A stretch of 64,000 nucleotides of DNA from Auanema rhodensis (Eukaryota > Nematoda > Chromadorea > Rhabditida > Rhabditidae): positions 1,178,001-1,242,000 of the forward strand of contig OZ059898.1 of the NCBI GenBank assembly GCA_964057225.1, in the 5' to 3' direction. The notes below the pieces were generated by a model, which did not search any database, had not been told where the DNA came from, and was given only the letters and a program-made list of their open reading frames with translations. Positions 36,601-49,774 of the stretch are shown piece after piece (the stretch's first letter is position 1; each line of letters opens with the position of its first letter). The position numbers were made by a program, and so were the translations under genes.

Positions 36601-39600
36601 GGTAGCAATGTTGAGTGTACATGGAAACTCAACATACACTAATGCATCATTTTTCAAACGATCATAACTAATTTTTGTATTAAGCGTTTCTCAATGTAGT
36701 ATAGTGCATTCGATGCGGATTTTTAAGCTGCGTCGATCTGTGTTATCAGATTTGCGCTAGCTTAAAAATGCACCGAGATATCAACTGATATAAGTTCACA
36801 CTTATATCCTCGATTTTAACCCTGAAGAATTAATTTTTTCGTTGAATAACATTGTCCATCGTCTTTGCCTTGAAAAAAGGAATTTAAAAACATCTACTTT
36901 TTGCTAAATTATTTTGAAATTTTTCGAAAAAAGTTTTGTCAAAATGTTTTTGGAAGCAATGTTGAGTGTACATGGAAACTCAACATACACTAATGCATCA
37001 TTTTTCAAACGATCATAACTAATTTTTGTATTAAGCGTTTCTCAATGTAGTATAGTGCATTCGATGTGGATTTTTTAGCTGCGTGGATCTGTGATATCAG
37101 ATTTGCGCTAGCTTAAAAATGCACCGAGATATCAACTGATATAAGTTCACACTTATATCCTCGATTTTCACCCTGAAGAATTAATTTTTTAGTTGAATAA
37201 CATTGTCCATCGTCTTTGCCTTGAAAAATGGAATCTAAAAACATCTACTTTTTGCTAAATTATTTTGAAATTTTTCGAAAAAATTTTTGTCAAAATGTTT
37301 TTGGTAGCAATGTTGAGTGTACATGGAAACTCAACATACACTAATGCATCATTTTTCAAACGATCATAACTAATTTTTGTATTAAGCGTTTCTCAATGTA
37401 GTATAGTGCATTCGATGCGGATTTTTAAGCTGCGTCGATCTGTGTTATCAGATTTGCGCTAGCTTAAAAATGCACCGAGATATCAACTGATATAAGTTCA
37501 CACTTATATCCTCGATTTTAACCCTGAAGAATTAATTTTTTCGTTGAATAACATTGTCCATCGTCTTTGCCTTGAAAAAAGGAATTTAAAAACATCTACT
37601 TTTTGCTAAATTATTTTGAAATTTTTCGAAAAAAGTTTTGTCAAAATGTTTTTGGAAGCAATGTTGAGTGTACATGGAAACTCAACATACACTAATGCAT
37701 CATTTTTCAAACGATCATAACTAATTTTTGTATTAAGCGTTTCTCAATGTAATATAGTGCATTCGATGCGGATTTTTAAGCTGCGTCGATCTGTGTTATC
37801 AGATTTGCGCTAGCTTAAAAATGCACCGAGATATCAACTGATATAAGTTCACACTTATATCCTCGATTTTCACCCTGAAGAATTAATTTTTTCGTTGAAT
37901 AACATTGTCCATCGTCTTTGCCTTGAAAAAGGAATCTAAAAACATCTACTTTTTGCTAAATTATTTTGAAATTTTTCGAAAAAATTTTTGTCAAAATGTT
38001 TTTGGAAGCAATGTTGAGTGTACATGGAAACTCAACATACACTAATGCATCATTTTTCAAACGATCATAACTAATTTTTGTATTAAGCGTTTCTCAATGT
38101 AGTATAGTGCATTTGATGCGGATTTTTAAGCTGCGTCGATCTGTGTTATCAGATTTGCGCTAGCTTCAAAATGCACCGAGATATCAACTGATATAAGTTC
38201 ACACTTATATCCTCGATTTTCACCCTGAAGAATTAATTTTTTCGTTGAATAACATTGTCCATCGTCTTTGCCTTGAAAAATGGAATCTAAAAACATCTAC
38301 TTTTTGCTAAATTATTTTGAAATTTTTCGAAAAAATTTTTGTCAAAATGTTTTTGGAAGCAATGTTGAGTGTACATGGAAACTCAACATACACTAATGCA
38401 TCATTTTTCAAACGATCATAACTAATTTTTGTATCAAGCGTTTCTCAATGTAGTATAGTGCATTCGATGCGGATTTTTAAGCTGCGTCGATCTGTGTTAT
38501 CAGATTTGCGCTAGCTTAAAAATGCACCGAGATATCAACTGATATAAGTTCACACTTATATCCTCGATTTTCACCCTGAAGAATTAATTTTTTCGTTGAA
38601 TAACATTGTCCATCGTCTTTGTCTTGAAAAATGGAATCTAAAAACATCTACTTTTTGCTAAATTATTTTGAAATTTTTCGAAAAAAGTTTTGTCAAAATG
38701 TTTTTGGAAGCAATGTTGAGTGTACATGGAAACTCAACATACACTAATGCATCATTTTTCAAACGATCATAACTAATTTTTGTATTAAGCGTTTCTCAAT
38801 GTAGTATAGTGCATTCGATGTGGATTTTTTAGCTGCGTGGATCTGTGATATCAGATTTGCGCTAGCTTAAAAATGCACCGAGATATCAACTGATATAAGT
38901 TCACACTTATATCCTCGATTTTCACCCTGAAGAATTAATTTTTTAGTTGAATAACATTGTCCATCGTCTTTGCCTTGAAAAATGGAATCTAAAAACATCT
39001 ACTTTTTGCTAAATTATTTTGAAATTTTTCGAAAAAATTTTTGTCAAAATGTTTTTGGTAGCAATGTTGAGTGTACATGGAAACTCAACATACACTAATG
39101 CATCATTTTTCAAACGATCATAACTAATTTTTGTATTAAGCGTTTCTCAATGTAGTAAAGTGCATTCGATGCGGATTTTTAAGCTGCGTCGATCTGTGTT
39201 ATCAGATTTGCGCTAGCTTAAAAATGCACCGAGATATCAACTGATATAAGTTCACACTTATATCCTCGATTTTAACCCTGAAGAATTAATTTTTTCGTTG
39301 AATAACATTGTCCATCGTCTTTGCCTTGAAAAAAGGAATTTAAAAACATCTACTTTTTGCTAAATTATTTTGAAATTTTTCGAAAAAAGTTTTGTCAAAA
39401 TGTTTTTGGAAGCAATGTTGAGTGTACATGGAAACTCAACATACACTAATGCATCATTTTTCAAACGATCATAACTAATTTTTGTATTAAGCGTTTCTCA
39501 ATGTAATATAGTGCATTCGATGCGGATTTTTAAGCTGCGTCGATCTGTGTTATCAGATTTGCGCTAGCTTAAAAATGCACCGAGATATCAACTGATATAA

Positions 39601-42454
39601 GTTCACACTTATATCCTCGATTTTCACCCTGAAGAATTAATTTTTTTGTTGAATAACATTGTCCATCGTCTTTGCCTTGAAAAAGGAATCTAAAAACATC
39701 TACTTTTTGCTAAATTATTTTGAAATTTTTCGAAAAAATTTTTGTCAAAATGTTTTTGGAAGCAATGTTGAGTGTACATGGAAACTCAACATACACTAAT
39801 GCATCATTTTTCAAACGATCATAACTAATTTTTGTATTAAGCGTTTCTCAATGTAGTATAGTGCATTTGATGCGGATTTTTAAGCTGCGTTGATCTGTGT
39901 TATCAGATTTGCGCTAGCTTAAAAATGCACCGAGATATCAACTGATATAAGTTCACACTTATATCCTCGATTTTCACCCTGAAGAATTAATTTTTTCGTT
40001 GAATAACATTGTCCATCGTCTTTGCCTTGAAAAATGGAATCTAAAAACATCTACTTTTTGCTAAATTATTTTGAAATTTTTCGAAAAAATTTTTGTCAAA
40101 ATGTTTTTGGAAGCAATGTTGAGTGTACATGGAAACTCAACATACACTAATGCATCATTTTTCAAACGATCATAACTAATTTTTGTATCAAGCGTTTCTC
40201 AATGTAGTATAGTGCATTCGATGCGGATTTTTAAGCTGCGTCGATCTGTGTTATCAGATTTGCGCTAGCTTAAAAATGCACCGAGATTTCAACTGATATA
40301 AGTTTACACTTATATCCTCGATTTTAACCCTGAAGAATTAATTTTTTCGTTGAATAACATTGTCCATCGTCTTTGCCTTGAAAAATGGAATTTAAAAACA
40401 TCTACTTTTTGCTAAATTATTTTGAAATTTTTCGAAAAAAGTTTTGTCAAAATGTTTTTGGAAGCAATGTTGAGTGTACATGGAAACTCAACATACACTA
40501 ATGCATCATTTTTCAAACGATCATAACTAATTTTTGTATCAAGCGTTTCTCAATGTAGTATAGTGCATTCGATGCGGATTTTTAAACTGCGTCGATCTGT
40601 GTTATCAGATTTGCGCTAGCTTAAAAATGCACCGAGATATCAACTGATATAAGTTCACACTTATATCCTCGATTTTCACCCTGAAGAATTAATTTTTTCG
40701 TTGAATAACATTGTCCATCGTCTTTGCCTTGAAAAAAGGAATTTAAAAACATCTACTTTTTGCTAAATTATTTTGAAATTTTTCGAAAAAAGTTTTGTCA
40801 AAATGTTTTTGGAAGCAATGTTGAGTGTACATGGAAACTCAACATACACTAATGCATCATTTTTCAAACGATCATAACTAATTTTTGTTTTAAGCGTTTC
40901 TCAATGTAGTATAGTGCATTCGATGTGGATTTTTTAGCTGCGTGGATCTGTGATATCAGATTTGCGCTAGCTTAAAAATGCACCGAGATATCAACTGATA
41001 TAAGTTCACACTTATATCCTCGATTTTCACCCTGAAGAATTAATTTTTTAGTTGAATAACATTGTCCATCGTCTTTGCCTTGAAAAATGGAATCTAAAAA
41101 CATCTACTTTTTGCTAAATTATTTTGAAATTTTTCGAAAAAATTTTTGTCAAAATGTTTTTGGTAGCAATGTTGAGTGTACATGGAAACTCAACATACAC
41201 TAATGCATCATTTTTCAAACGATCATAACTAATTTTTGTATTAAGCGTTTCTCAATGTAGTATAGTGCATTCGATGTGGATTTTTTAGCTGCGTGGATCT
41301 GTGATATCAGATTTGCGCTAGCTTAAAAATGCACCGAGATATCAACTGATATAAGTTCACACTTATATCCTCGATTTTCACCCTGAAGAATTAATTTTTT
41401 AGTTGAATAACATTGTCCATCGTCTTTGCCTTGAAAAATGGAATCTAAAAACATCTACTTTTTGCTAAATTATTTTGAAATTTTTCGAAAAAATTTTTGT
41501 CAAAATGTTTTTGGTAGCAATGTTGAGTGTACATGGAAACTCAACATACACTAATGCATCATTTTTCAAACGATCATAACTAATTTTTGTATTAAGCGTT
41601 TCTCAATGTAGTATAGTGCATTCGATGCGGATTTTTAAGCTGCGTCGATCTGTGTTATCAGATTTGCGCTAGCTTAAAAATGCACCGAGATATCAACTGA
41701 TATAAGTTTACACTTATATCCTCGATTTTCACCCTGAAGAATTAATTTTTTCGTTGAATAACATTGTCCATCGTCTTTGCCTTGAAAAATGGAATCTAAA
41801 AACATCTACTTTTTGCTAAATTATTTTGAAATTTTTCGAAAAAATTTTTGTCAAAATGTTTTTGGAAGCAATGTTGAGTGTACATGGAAACTCAACATAC
41901 ACTAATGCATCATTTTTCAAACGATCATAACTAATTTTTGTATCAAGCGTTTCTCAATGTAGTATAGTGCATTCGATGCGGATTTTTAAACTGCGTCGAT
42001 CTGTGTTATCAGATTTGCGCTAGCTTAAAAATGCACCGAGATATCAACTGATATAAGTTCACACTTATATCCTCGATTTTCACCCTGAAGAATTAATTTT
42101 TTCGTTGAATAACATTGTCCATCGTCTTTGCCTTGAAAAAAGGAATTTAAAAACATCTACTTTTTGCTAAATTATTTTGAAATTTTTCGAAAAAAGTTTT
42201 GTCAAAATGTTTTTGGAAGCAATGTTGAGTGTACATGGAAACTCAACATACACTAATGCATCATTTTTCAAACGATCATAACTAATTTTTGTATTAAGCG
42301 TTTCTCAATGTAATATAGTGCATTCGATGCGGATTTTTAAGCTGCGTCGATCTGTGTTATCAGATTTGCGCTAGCTTAAAAATGCACCGAGATAACAACT
42401 GATATAAGTTCACACTTATATCCTCGATTTTCACCCTGAAGAATTAATTTTTTC
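33684..42454. repeat. Five-monomer higher-order repeat with 7- and 8-monomer expansions
   Basis: Unit starts are 33684, 35438, 37894 and 39648, giving lengths of 1754, 2456, 1754 and 2807 bp. The basic order is: (1) a 350-bp AAAAAGG monomer with CATTTGATG; (2) AAAAATGG with GTATCAAG; (3) AAAAAAGTTTT with the GATGTGG haplotype; (4) AGTTGAATAAC with TTTTGGTAGC; (5) GAATTTAAA with AAAAAAGTTTT and GTAATATAG. Unit 2 inserts two extra monomers (36841, 37192) and unit 4 inserts three, through hybrids. Linked minor marks (AGCTTCAAAA in monomer 1, TTTTAACCCTG after monomer 4) support the register. Confidence 0.85.
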
Positions 42455-43507
42455 GTTGAATAACATTGTCCATCGTCTTTGCCTTGAAAAAAGGAATCTA
42501 AAAACATCTACTTTTTGCTAAATTATCTTGAAATTTTTCGAAAAAATTTTTGTCAAAATGTTTTTGGAAGCAATGTTGAGTGTACATGGAAACTCAACAT
42601 ACACTAATGCATCATTTTTCAAACGATCATAACTAATTTTTGTATTAAGCGTTTCTCAATGTAATATAGTGCATTCGATGCGGATTTTTAAGCTGCGTCG
42701 ATCTGTGGTATCAGATTTGCGCTAGCTTAAAAATGCACCGAGATATCAACTGATATAAGTTCACACTTATATCCTCGATTTTCACCCTGAAGAATTAATT
42801 TTTTCGTTGAATAACATTGTCCATCGTCTTTGCCTTGAAAAATGGAATCTAAAAACATCTACTTTTTGCTAAATTATCTTGAAATTTTTCGAAAAAATTT
42901 TTGTCAAAATGTTTTTGGAAGCAATGTTGAGTGTACATGGAAACTCAACATACACTAATGCATCATTTTTCAAACGATCATAACTAATTTTTGTATTAAG
43001 CGTTTCTCAATGTAATATAGTGCATTCGATGCGGATTTTTAAGCTGCGTCGATCTGTGTTATCAGATTTGCGCTAGCTTAAAAATGCACCGAGATATCAA
43101 CTGATATAAGTTCACACTTATATCCTCGATTTTCACCCTGAAGAATTAATTTTTTCGTTGAATAACATTGTCCATCGTCTTTGCCTTGAAAAATGGAATC
43201 TAAAAACATCTACTTTTTGCTAAATTATCTTGAAATTTTTCGAAAAAATTTTTGTCAAAATGTTTTTGGAAGCAATGTTGAGTGTACATGGAAACTCAAC
43301 ATACACTAATGCATCATTTTTCAAACGATCATAACTAATTTTTGTATTAAGCGTTTCTCAATGTAATATAGTGCATTCGATGCGGATTTTTAAGCTGCGT
43401 CGATCTGTGTTATCAGATTTGCGCTAGCTTAAAAATGCACCGAGATATCAACTGATATAAGTTCACACTTATATCCTCGATTTTCACCCTGAAGAATTAA
43501 TTTTTTC
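42455..43507. repeat. Three TTATCTTG/GTAATATAG monomers
   Basis: A small homogeneous block resembling the 12.6-18.6 kb domain, about 24 kb away. The first copy has a private TGTGGTATCAG. The second and third carry AAAAATGG and appear identical to each other. They are the last AAAAATGG monomers in the window. Confidence 0.75.
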
Positions 43508-44911
43508 GTTGAATAACATTGTCCATCGTCTTTGCCTTGAAAAAAGGAATCTAAAAACATCTACTTTTTGCTAAATTATTTTGAAATTTTTCGAAAAAAT
43601 TTTTGTCAAAATGTTTTTGGAAGCAATGTTGAGTGTACATGGAAACTCAACATACACTAATGCATCATTTTTCAATCAATCATAACTAATTTTTGTATTA
43701 AGCGTTTCTCAATGTAGTATAGTGCATTCGATGCGGATTTTTAAGCTGCGTCGATCTGTGTTATCAGATTTGCGCTAGCTTAAAAATGCACCGAGATATC
43801 AACTGATATAAGTTCACACTTATATCCTCGATTTTCACCCTGAAGAATTAATTTTTTCGTTGAATAACATTGTCCATCGTCTTTGCCTTGAAAAAAGGAA
43901 TCTAAAAACATCTACTTTTTGCTAAATTATCTTGAAATTTTTCGAAAAAATTTTTGTCAAAATGTTTTTGGAAGCAATGTTGAGTGTACATGGAAACTCA
44001 ACATACACTAATGCATCATTTTTCAATCAATCATAACTAATTTTTGTATTAAGCGTTTCTCAATGTAGTATAGTGCATTCGATGCGGATTTTTAAGCTGC
44101 GTCGATCTGTGTTATCAGATTTGCGCTAGCTTAAAAATGCACCGAGATATCAACTGATATAAGTTCACACTTATATCCTCGATTTTCACCCTGAAGAATT
44201 AATTTTTTCGTTGAATAACATTGTCCATCGTCTTTGCCTTGAAAAAAGGAATCTAAAAACATCTACTTTTTGCTAAATTATTTTGAAATTTTTCGAAAAA
44301 ATTTTTGTCAAAATGTTTTTGGAAGCAATGTTGAGTGTACATGGAAACTCAACATACACTAATGCATCATTTTTCAATCAATCATAACTAATTTTTGTAT
44401 CAAGCGTTTCTCAATGTAGTATAGTGCATTCGATGCGGATTTTTAAGCTGCGTCGATCTGTGTTATCAGATTTGCGCTAGCTTAAAAATGCACCGAGATA
44501 TCAACTGATATAAGTTCACACTTATATCCTCGATTTTCACCCTGAAGAATTAATTTTTTCGTTGAATAACATTGTCCATCGTCTTTGCCTTGAAAAAAGA
44601 AATCTAAAAACATCTACTTTTTGCTAAATTATTTTGAAATTTTTCGAAAAAATTTTTGTCAAAATGTTTTTGGAAGCAATGTTGAGTGTACATGGAAACT
44701 CAACATACACTAATGCATCATTTTTCAATCAATCATAACTAATTTTTGTATTAAGCGTTTCTCAATGTAGTATAGTGCATTCGATGCGGATTGTTAAGCT
44801 GCGTCGATCTGTGTTATCAGATTTGCGCTAGCTTAAAAATGCACCGAGATATCAACTGATATAAGTTCACACTTATATCCTCGATTTTCACCCTGAAGAA
44901 TTAATTTTTTC
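43508..44911. repeat. Four monomers sharing the TTCAATCAATC variant
   Basis: All four replace TTCAAACGATC with TTCAATCAATC, two substitutions that I see in no other part of the window. One of the two removes a CpG. Other marks vary among them: TTATCTTG at 43859, GTATCAAG at 44210, and AAAAAAGAAATC and GGATTGTTAAG at 44561. Confidence 0.85.
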
Positions 44912-47017
44912 GTTGAATAACATTGTCCATCGTCTTTGCCTTGAAAAAAGGAATCTAAAAACATCTACTTTTTGCTAAATTATTTTGAAATTTTTCGAAA
45001 AAATTTTTGTCAAAATGTTTTTGGAAGCAATGTTGAGTGTACATGGAAACTCAACATACACTAATGCATCATTTTTCAAACGATCATAACTAATTTTTGT
45101 ATCAAACGTTTTTCAATGTAGTATAGTGCATTCGATGCGGATTTTTAAGCTGCGTCGATCTGTGTTATCAGATTTGCGCTAGCTTAAAAATGCACCGAGA
45201 TATAAACTGATATAAGTTCACACTTATATCCTCGATTTTCACCCTGAAGAATTAATTTTTTCGTTGAATAACATTGTCCATCGTCTTTGCCTTGAAAAAA
45301 GGAATCTAAAAACATCTACTTTTTGCTAAATTATTTTGAAATTTTTCGAAAAAATTTTTGTCAAAATGTTTTTGGAAGCAATGTTGAGTGTGCATGGAAA
45401 CTCAACATACACTAATGCATCATTTTTCAAACGATCATAACTAATTTTTGTATTAAGCGTTTCTCAATGTAGTATAATGCATTTGATGCGGATTTTTAAG
45501 CTGCGTCGATCTGTGTTATCAGATTTGCGCTAGCTTAAAAATGCACCGAGATATCAACTGATATAAGTTCACACTTATATCCTCGATTTTCACCTTGAAG
45601 AATTAATTTTTTCGTTGAATAACATTGTCCATCGTCTTTGCCTTGAAAAAAGGAATCTAAAAACATCTACTTTTTGCTAAATTATTTTGAAATTTTTCGA
45701 AAAAATTTTTGTCAAAATGTTTTTGGAAGCAATGTTGAGTGTACATGGAAACTCAACATACACTAATGCATCATTTTTCAAACAATCATAACTAATTTTT
45801 GTATTAAGCGTTTCTCAATGTAGTATAGTGCATTCGATGCGGATTTTTAAGCTGCGTCGATCTGTGTTATCAGATTTGCGCTAGCTTAAAAATGCACCGA
45901 GATATCAACTGATATAAGTTCACACATATATCCTCGATTTTCACCCTGAAGAATTAATTTTTTCGTTGAATAACATTGTCCATCGTCTTTGCCTTGAAAA
46001 AAGGAATCTAAAAACATCTACTTTTTGCTAAATTATTTTGAAATTTTTCTAAAAAATTTTTGTCAAAATGTTTTTGGAAGCAATGTTGAGTGTACATGGA
46101 AACTCAACATACACTAATGCATCATTTTTCAAACGATCATAACTAATTTTTGTATTAAACGTTTTTCAATGTAGTATAGTGCATTCGATGCGGATTTTTA
46201 AGCTGCGTCGATCTGTGTTATCAGATTTGCGCTAGCTTAAAAATGCACCGAGATATCAACTGATATAAGTTCACACTTATATCCTCGATTTTCACCCTGA
46301 AGAATTAATTTTTTCGTTGAATAACATTGTCCATCGTCTTTGCCTTGAAAAAAGGAATCTAAAAACATCTACTTTTTGCTAAATTATTTTGAAATTTTTC
46401 GAAAAAATTTTTGTCAAAATGTTTTTGGAAGCAATGTTGAGTGTACATGGAAACTCAACATACACTAATGCATCATTTTTCAAACAATCATAACTAATTT
46501 TTGTATTAAGCGTTTCTCAATGTAGTATAGTGCATTCGATGCGGATTTTTAAGCTGCGTCGATCTGTGTTATCAGATTTGCGCTAGCTTAAAAATGCACC
46601 GAGATATCAACTGATATAAGTTCACACTTATATCCTCGATTTTCACCCTGAAGAATTAATTTTTTCGTTCAATAACATTGTCCATCGTCTTTGCCTTGAA
46701 AAAAGGAATCTAAAAACATCTACTTTTTGCTAAATTATTTTGAAATTTTTCGAAAAAATTTTTGTCAAAATGTTTTTGGAAGCAATGTTGAGTGTACATG
46801 GAAACTCAACATACACTAATGCATCATTTTTCAAACGATCATAACTAATTTTTGTATTAAACGTTTTTCAATGTAGTATAGTGCATTCGATGCGGATTTT
46901 TAAGCTGCGTCGATCTGTGTTATCAGATTTGCGCTAGCTTAAAAATGCACCGAGATATCAACTGGTATAAGTTCACACTTATATCCTCGATTTTCACCCT
47001 GAAGAATTAATTTTTTC
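44912..47017. repeat. Six monomers including a 702-bp dimer pair
   Basis: From 45614 to 47017, monomers with TTCAAACAATC alternate with monomers with ATTAAACGTTTTTC, giving two dimers (45614-46315 and 46316-47017). The two preceding copies carry AAACGTTTTTC with GATATAAAC (44912) and TATAATGCATTTG (45263). Private changes include TTTTTCTAAAAA near 46046 and CGTTCAATAAC at 46666. Confidence 0.75.
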
Positions 47018-49774
47018 GTCGAATAACATTGTCCATCGTCTTTGCCTTGAAAAAAGGAATCTAAAAACATCTACTTTTTGCTAAATTATTTTGAAATTTT
47101 TCGAAAAAATTTTTGTCAAAATGTTTTTGGAAGCAATGTTGAGTGTACATGGAAACTCAACATACACTAATGCATCATTTTTCAAACGATCATAACTAAT
47201 TTTTGTATTAAGCGTTTCTCAATGTAGTATAGTGCATTCGATGCGGATTTTTAAGCTGCGTCGATCTGTGTTATCAGATTTGCGCTAGCTTAAAAATGCA
47301 CCGAGATATAAACTGATATAAGTTCACACTTATATCCTCGATTTTCACCCTGAAGAATTAATTTTTTCGTTGAATAACATTGTCCATCGTCTTTACCTTG
47401 AAAAAAGGAATCTAAAAACATCTACTTTTTGCTAAATTATTTTGAAATTTTTCGAAAAAATTTTTGTCAAAATGTTTTTGGAAGCAATGTTGAGTGTACA
47501 TGGAAACTCAACATACACTAATGCATCATTTTTCAAACGATCATAACTAATTTTTGTATTAAGCGTTTCTCAATGTGGTATAGTGCATTCGATGCGGATT
47601 TTTAAGCTGCGTCGATCTGTGTTATCAGATTTGCGCTAGCTTAAAAATGCACCGAGATATAAACTGATATAAGTTCACACTTATATCCTCGATTTTCACC
47701 CTGAAGAATTAATTTTTTCGTTGAATAACATTGTCCATCGTCTTTGCCTTGAAAAAAGGAATCTAAAAACATCTACTTTTTGCTAAATTATTTTGAAATT
47801 TTTCGAAAAAATTTTTGTCAAAATGTTTTTGGAAGCAATGTTGAGTGTACATGGAAACTCAACATACACTAATGCATCATTTTTCAAACGATCATAACTA
47901 ATTTTTGTATTAAGCGTTTCTCAATGTAGTATAGTGCATTCGATGCGGATTTTTAAGCTGCGTCGATCTGTGTTATCAGATTTGCGCTAACTTACAAATG
48001 CACCGAGATATCAACTGATATAAGTTCACACTTATATCCTCGATTTTCACCCTGAAGAATTAATTTTTTCGTTGAATAACATTGTCCATCGTCTTTGCCT
48101 TGAAAAAAGGAATCTAAAAACATCTACTTTGGAAGCAATGTTGAGTGTACATGGAAACTCAACATACACTAATGCATCATTTTTCAAACGATCATAACTA
48201 ATTTTTGTATTAAGCGTTTCTCAATGTAGTATAGTGCATTCGATGCGGATTTTTAAGCTGCGTCGATCTGTGTTATCAGATTTGCGCTAGCTTAAAAATG
48301 CACCGAGATATCAACTGGTATAAGTTCACACTTATATCCTCGATTTTAACCCTGAAGAATTAATTTTTTCGTCGAATAACATTGTCCATCGTCTTTGCCT
48401 TGAAAAAAGGAATCTAAAAACATCTACTTTTTGCTAAATTATTTTGAAATTTTTCGAAAAAATTTTTGTCAAAATGTTTTTGGAAGCAATGTTGAGTGTA
48501 CATGGAAACTCAACATACACTAATGCATCATTTTTCAAACGATCATAACTAATTTTTGTATTAAGCGTTTCTCAATGTAGTATAGTGCATTCGATGCGGA
48601 TTTTTAAGCTGCGTCGATCTGTGTTATCAGATTTGCGCTAGCTTAAAAATGCACCGAGATATAAACTGATATAAGTTCACACTTATATCCTCGATTTTCA
48701 CCCTGAAGAATTAATTTTTTCGTTGAATAACATTGTCCATCGTCTTTACCTTGAAAAAAGGAATCTAAAAACATCTACTTTTTGCTAAATTATTTTGAAA
48801 TTTTTCGAAAAAATTTTTGTCAAAATGTTTTTGGAAGCAATGTTGAGTGTACATGGAAACTCAACATACACTAATGCATCATTTTTCAAACGATCATAAC
48901 TAATTTTTGTATTAAGCGTTTCTCAATGTGATATAGTGCATTCGATGCGGATTTTTAAGCTGCGTCGATCTGTGTTATCAGATTTGCGCTAGCTTAAAAA
49001 TGCACCGAGATATCAACTGATATAAGTTCACACTTATATCCTCGATTTTCACCCTGAAGAATTAATTTTTTCGTTGAATAACATTGTCCATCGTCTTTGC
49101 CTTGAAAAAAGGAATCTAAAAACATCTACTTTTTGCTAAATTATTTTGAAATTTTTCGAAAAAATTTTTGTCAAAATGTTTTTGGAAGCAATGTTGAGTG
49201 TACATGGAAACTCAACATACACTAATGCATCATTTTTCAAACGATCATAACTAATTTTTGTATTAAGCGTTTCTCAATGTAGTATAGTGCATTCGATGCG
49301 GATTTTTAAGCTGCGTCGATCTGTGTTATCAGATTTGCGCTAGCTTAAAAATGCACCGAGATATAAACTGATATAAGTTCACACTTATATCCTCGATTTT
49401 CACCCTGAAGAATTAATTTTTTCGTTGAATAACATTGTCCATCGTCTTTGCCTTGAAAGAAGGAATCTAAAAACATCTACTTTTTGCTAAATTATTTTGA
49501 AATTTTTCGAAAAAATTTTTGTCAAAATGTTTTTGGAAGCAATGTTGAGTGTACATGGAAACTCAACATACACTAATGCATCATTTTTCAAACGATCATA
49601 ACTAATTTTTGTATTGAGCGTTTCTCAATGTAGTATAGTGCATTCGATGCGGATTTTTAAGCTGCGTCGATCTGTGTTATTAGATTTGCGCTAGCTTAAA
49701 AATGCACCGAGATATCAACTGGTATAAGTTCACACTTATATCCTCGATTTTAACCCTGAAGAATTAATTTTTTC
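47018..49774. repeat. Four-monomer higher-order repeat, two copies (one deleted)
   Basis: Units 47018-48370 (1353 bp) and 48371-49774 (1404 bp) share an order: first monomer GTCGAATAAC with GATATAAAC, second CTTTACCTTG, fourth AACTGGTATAAG and then, across the junction, GTCGAATAAC. The first unit is short by 51 bp because its last monomer is the 300-bp copy. The pattern begins a third time at 49775 before the 8-monomer organisation takes over. Confidence 0.8.
48071..48370. repeat. Truncated 300-bp monomer (51-bp internal deletion)
   Basis: Between CATCTAC and GGAAGC this copy has only TTT, where other copies have 54 bases. The lost 51 bp include the whole A/T-tract segment and the TTTTTCGAAAAA palindrome. 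T-runs at both ends of the missing segment make slippage or microhomology-mediated deletion likely. It is the only large indel in the window, and neither the monomers four positions upstream nor those downstream share it. Confidence 0.95.

Noticed and set aside
48061-48380. Insertion or mobile-element junction at the short monomer
   Set aside because: The change is a pure loss of 51 bp with T-tract homology at the join. No foreign bases or target-site duplication are present.
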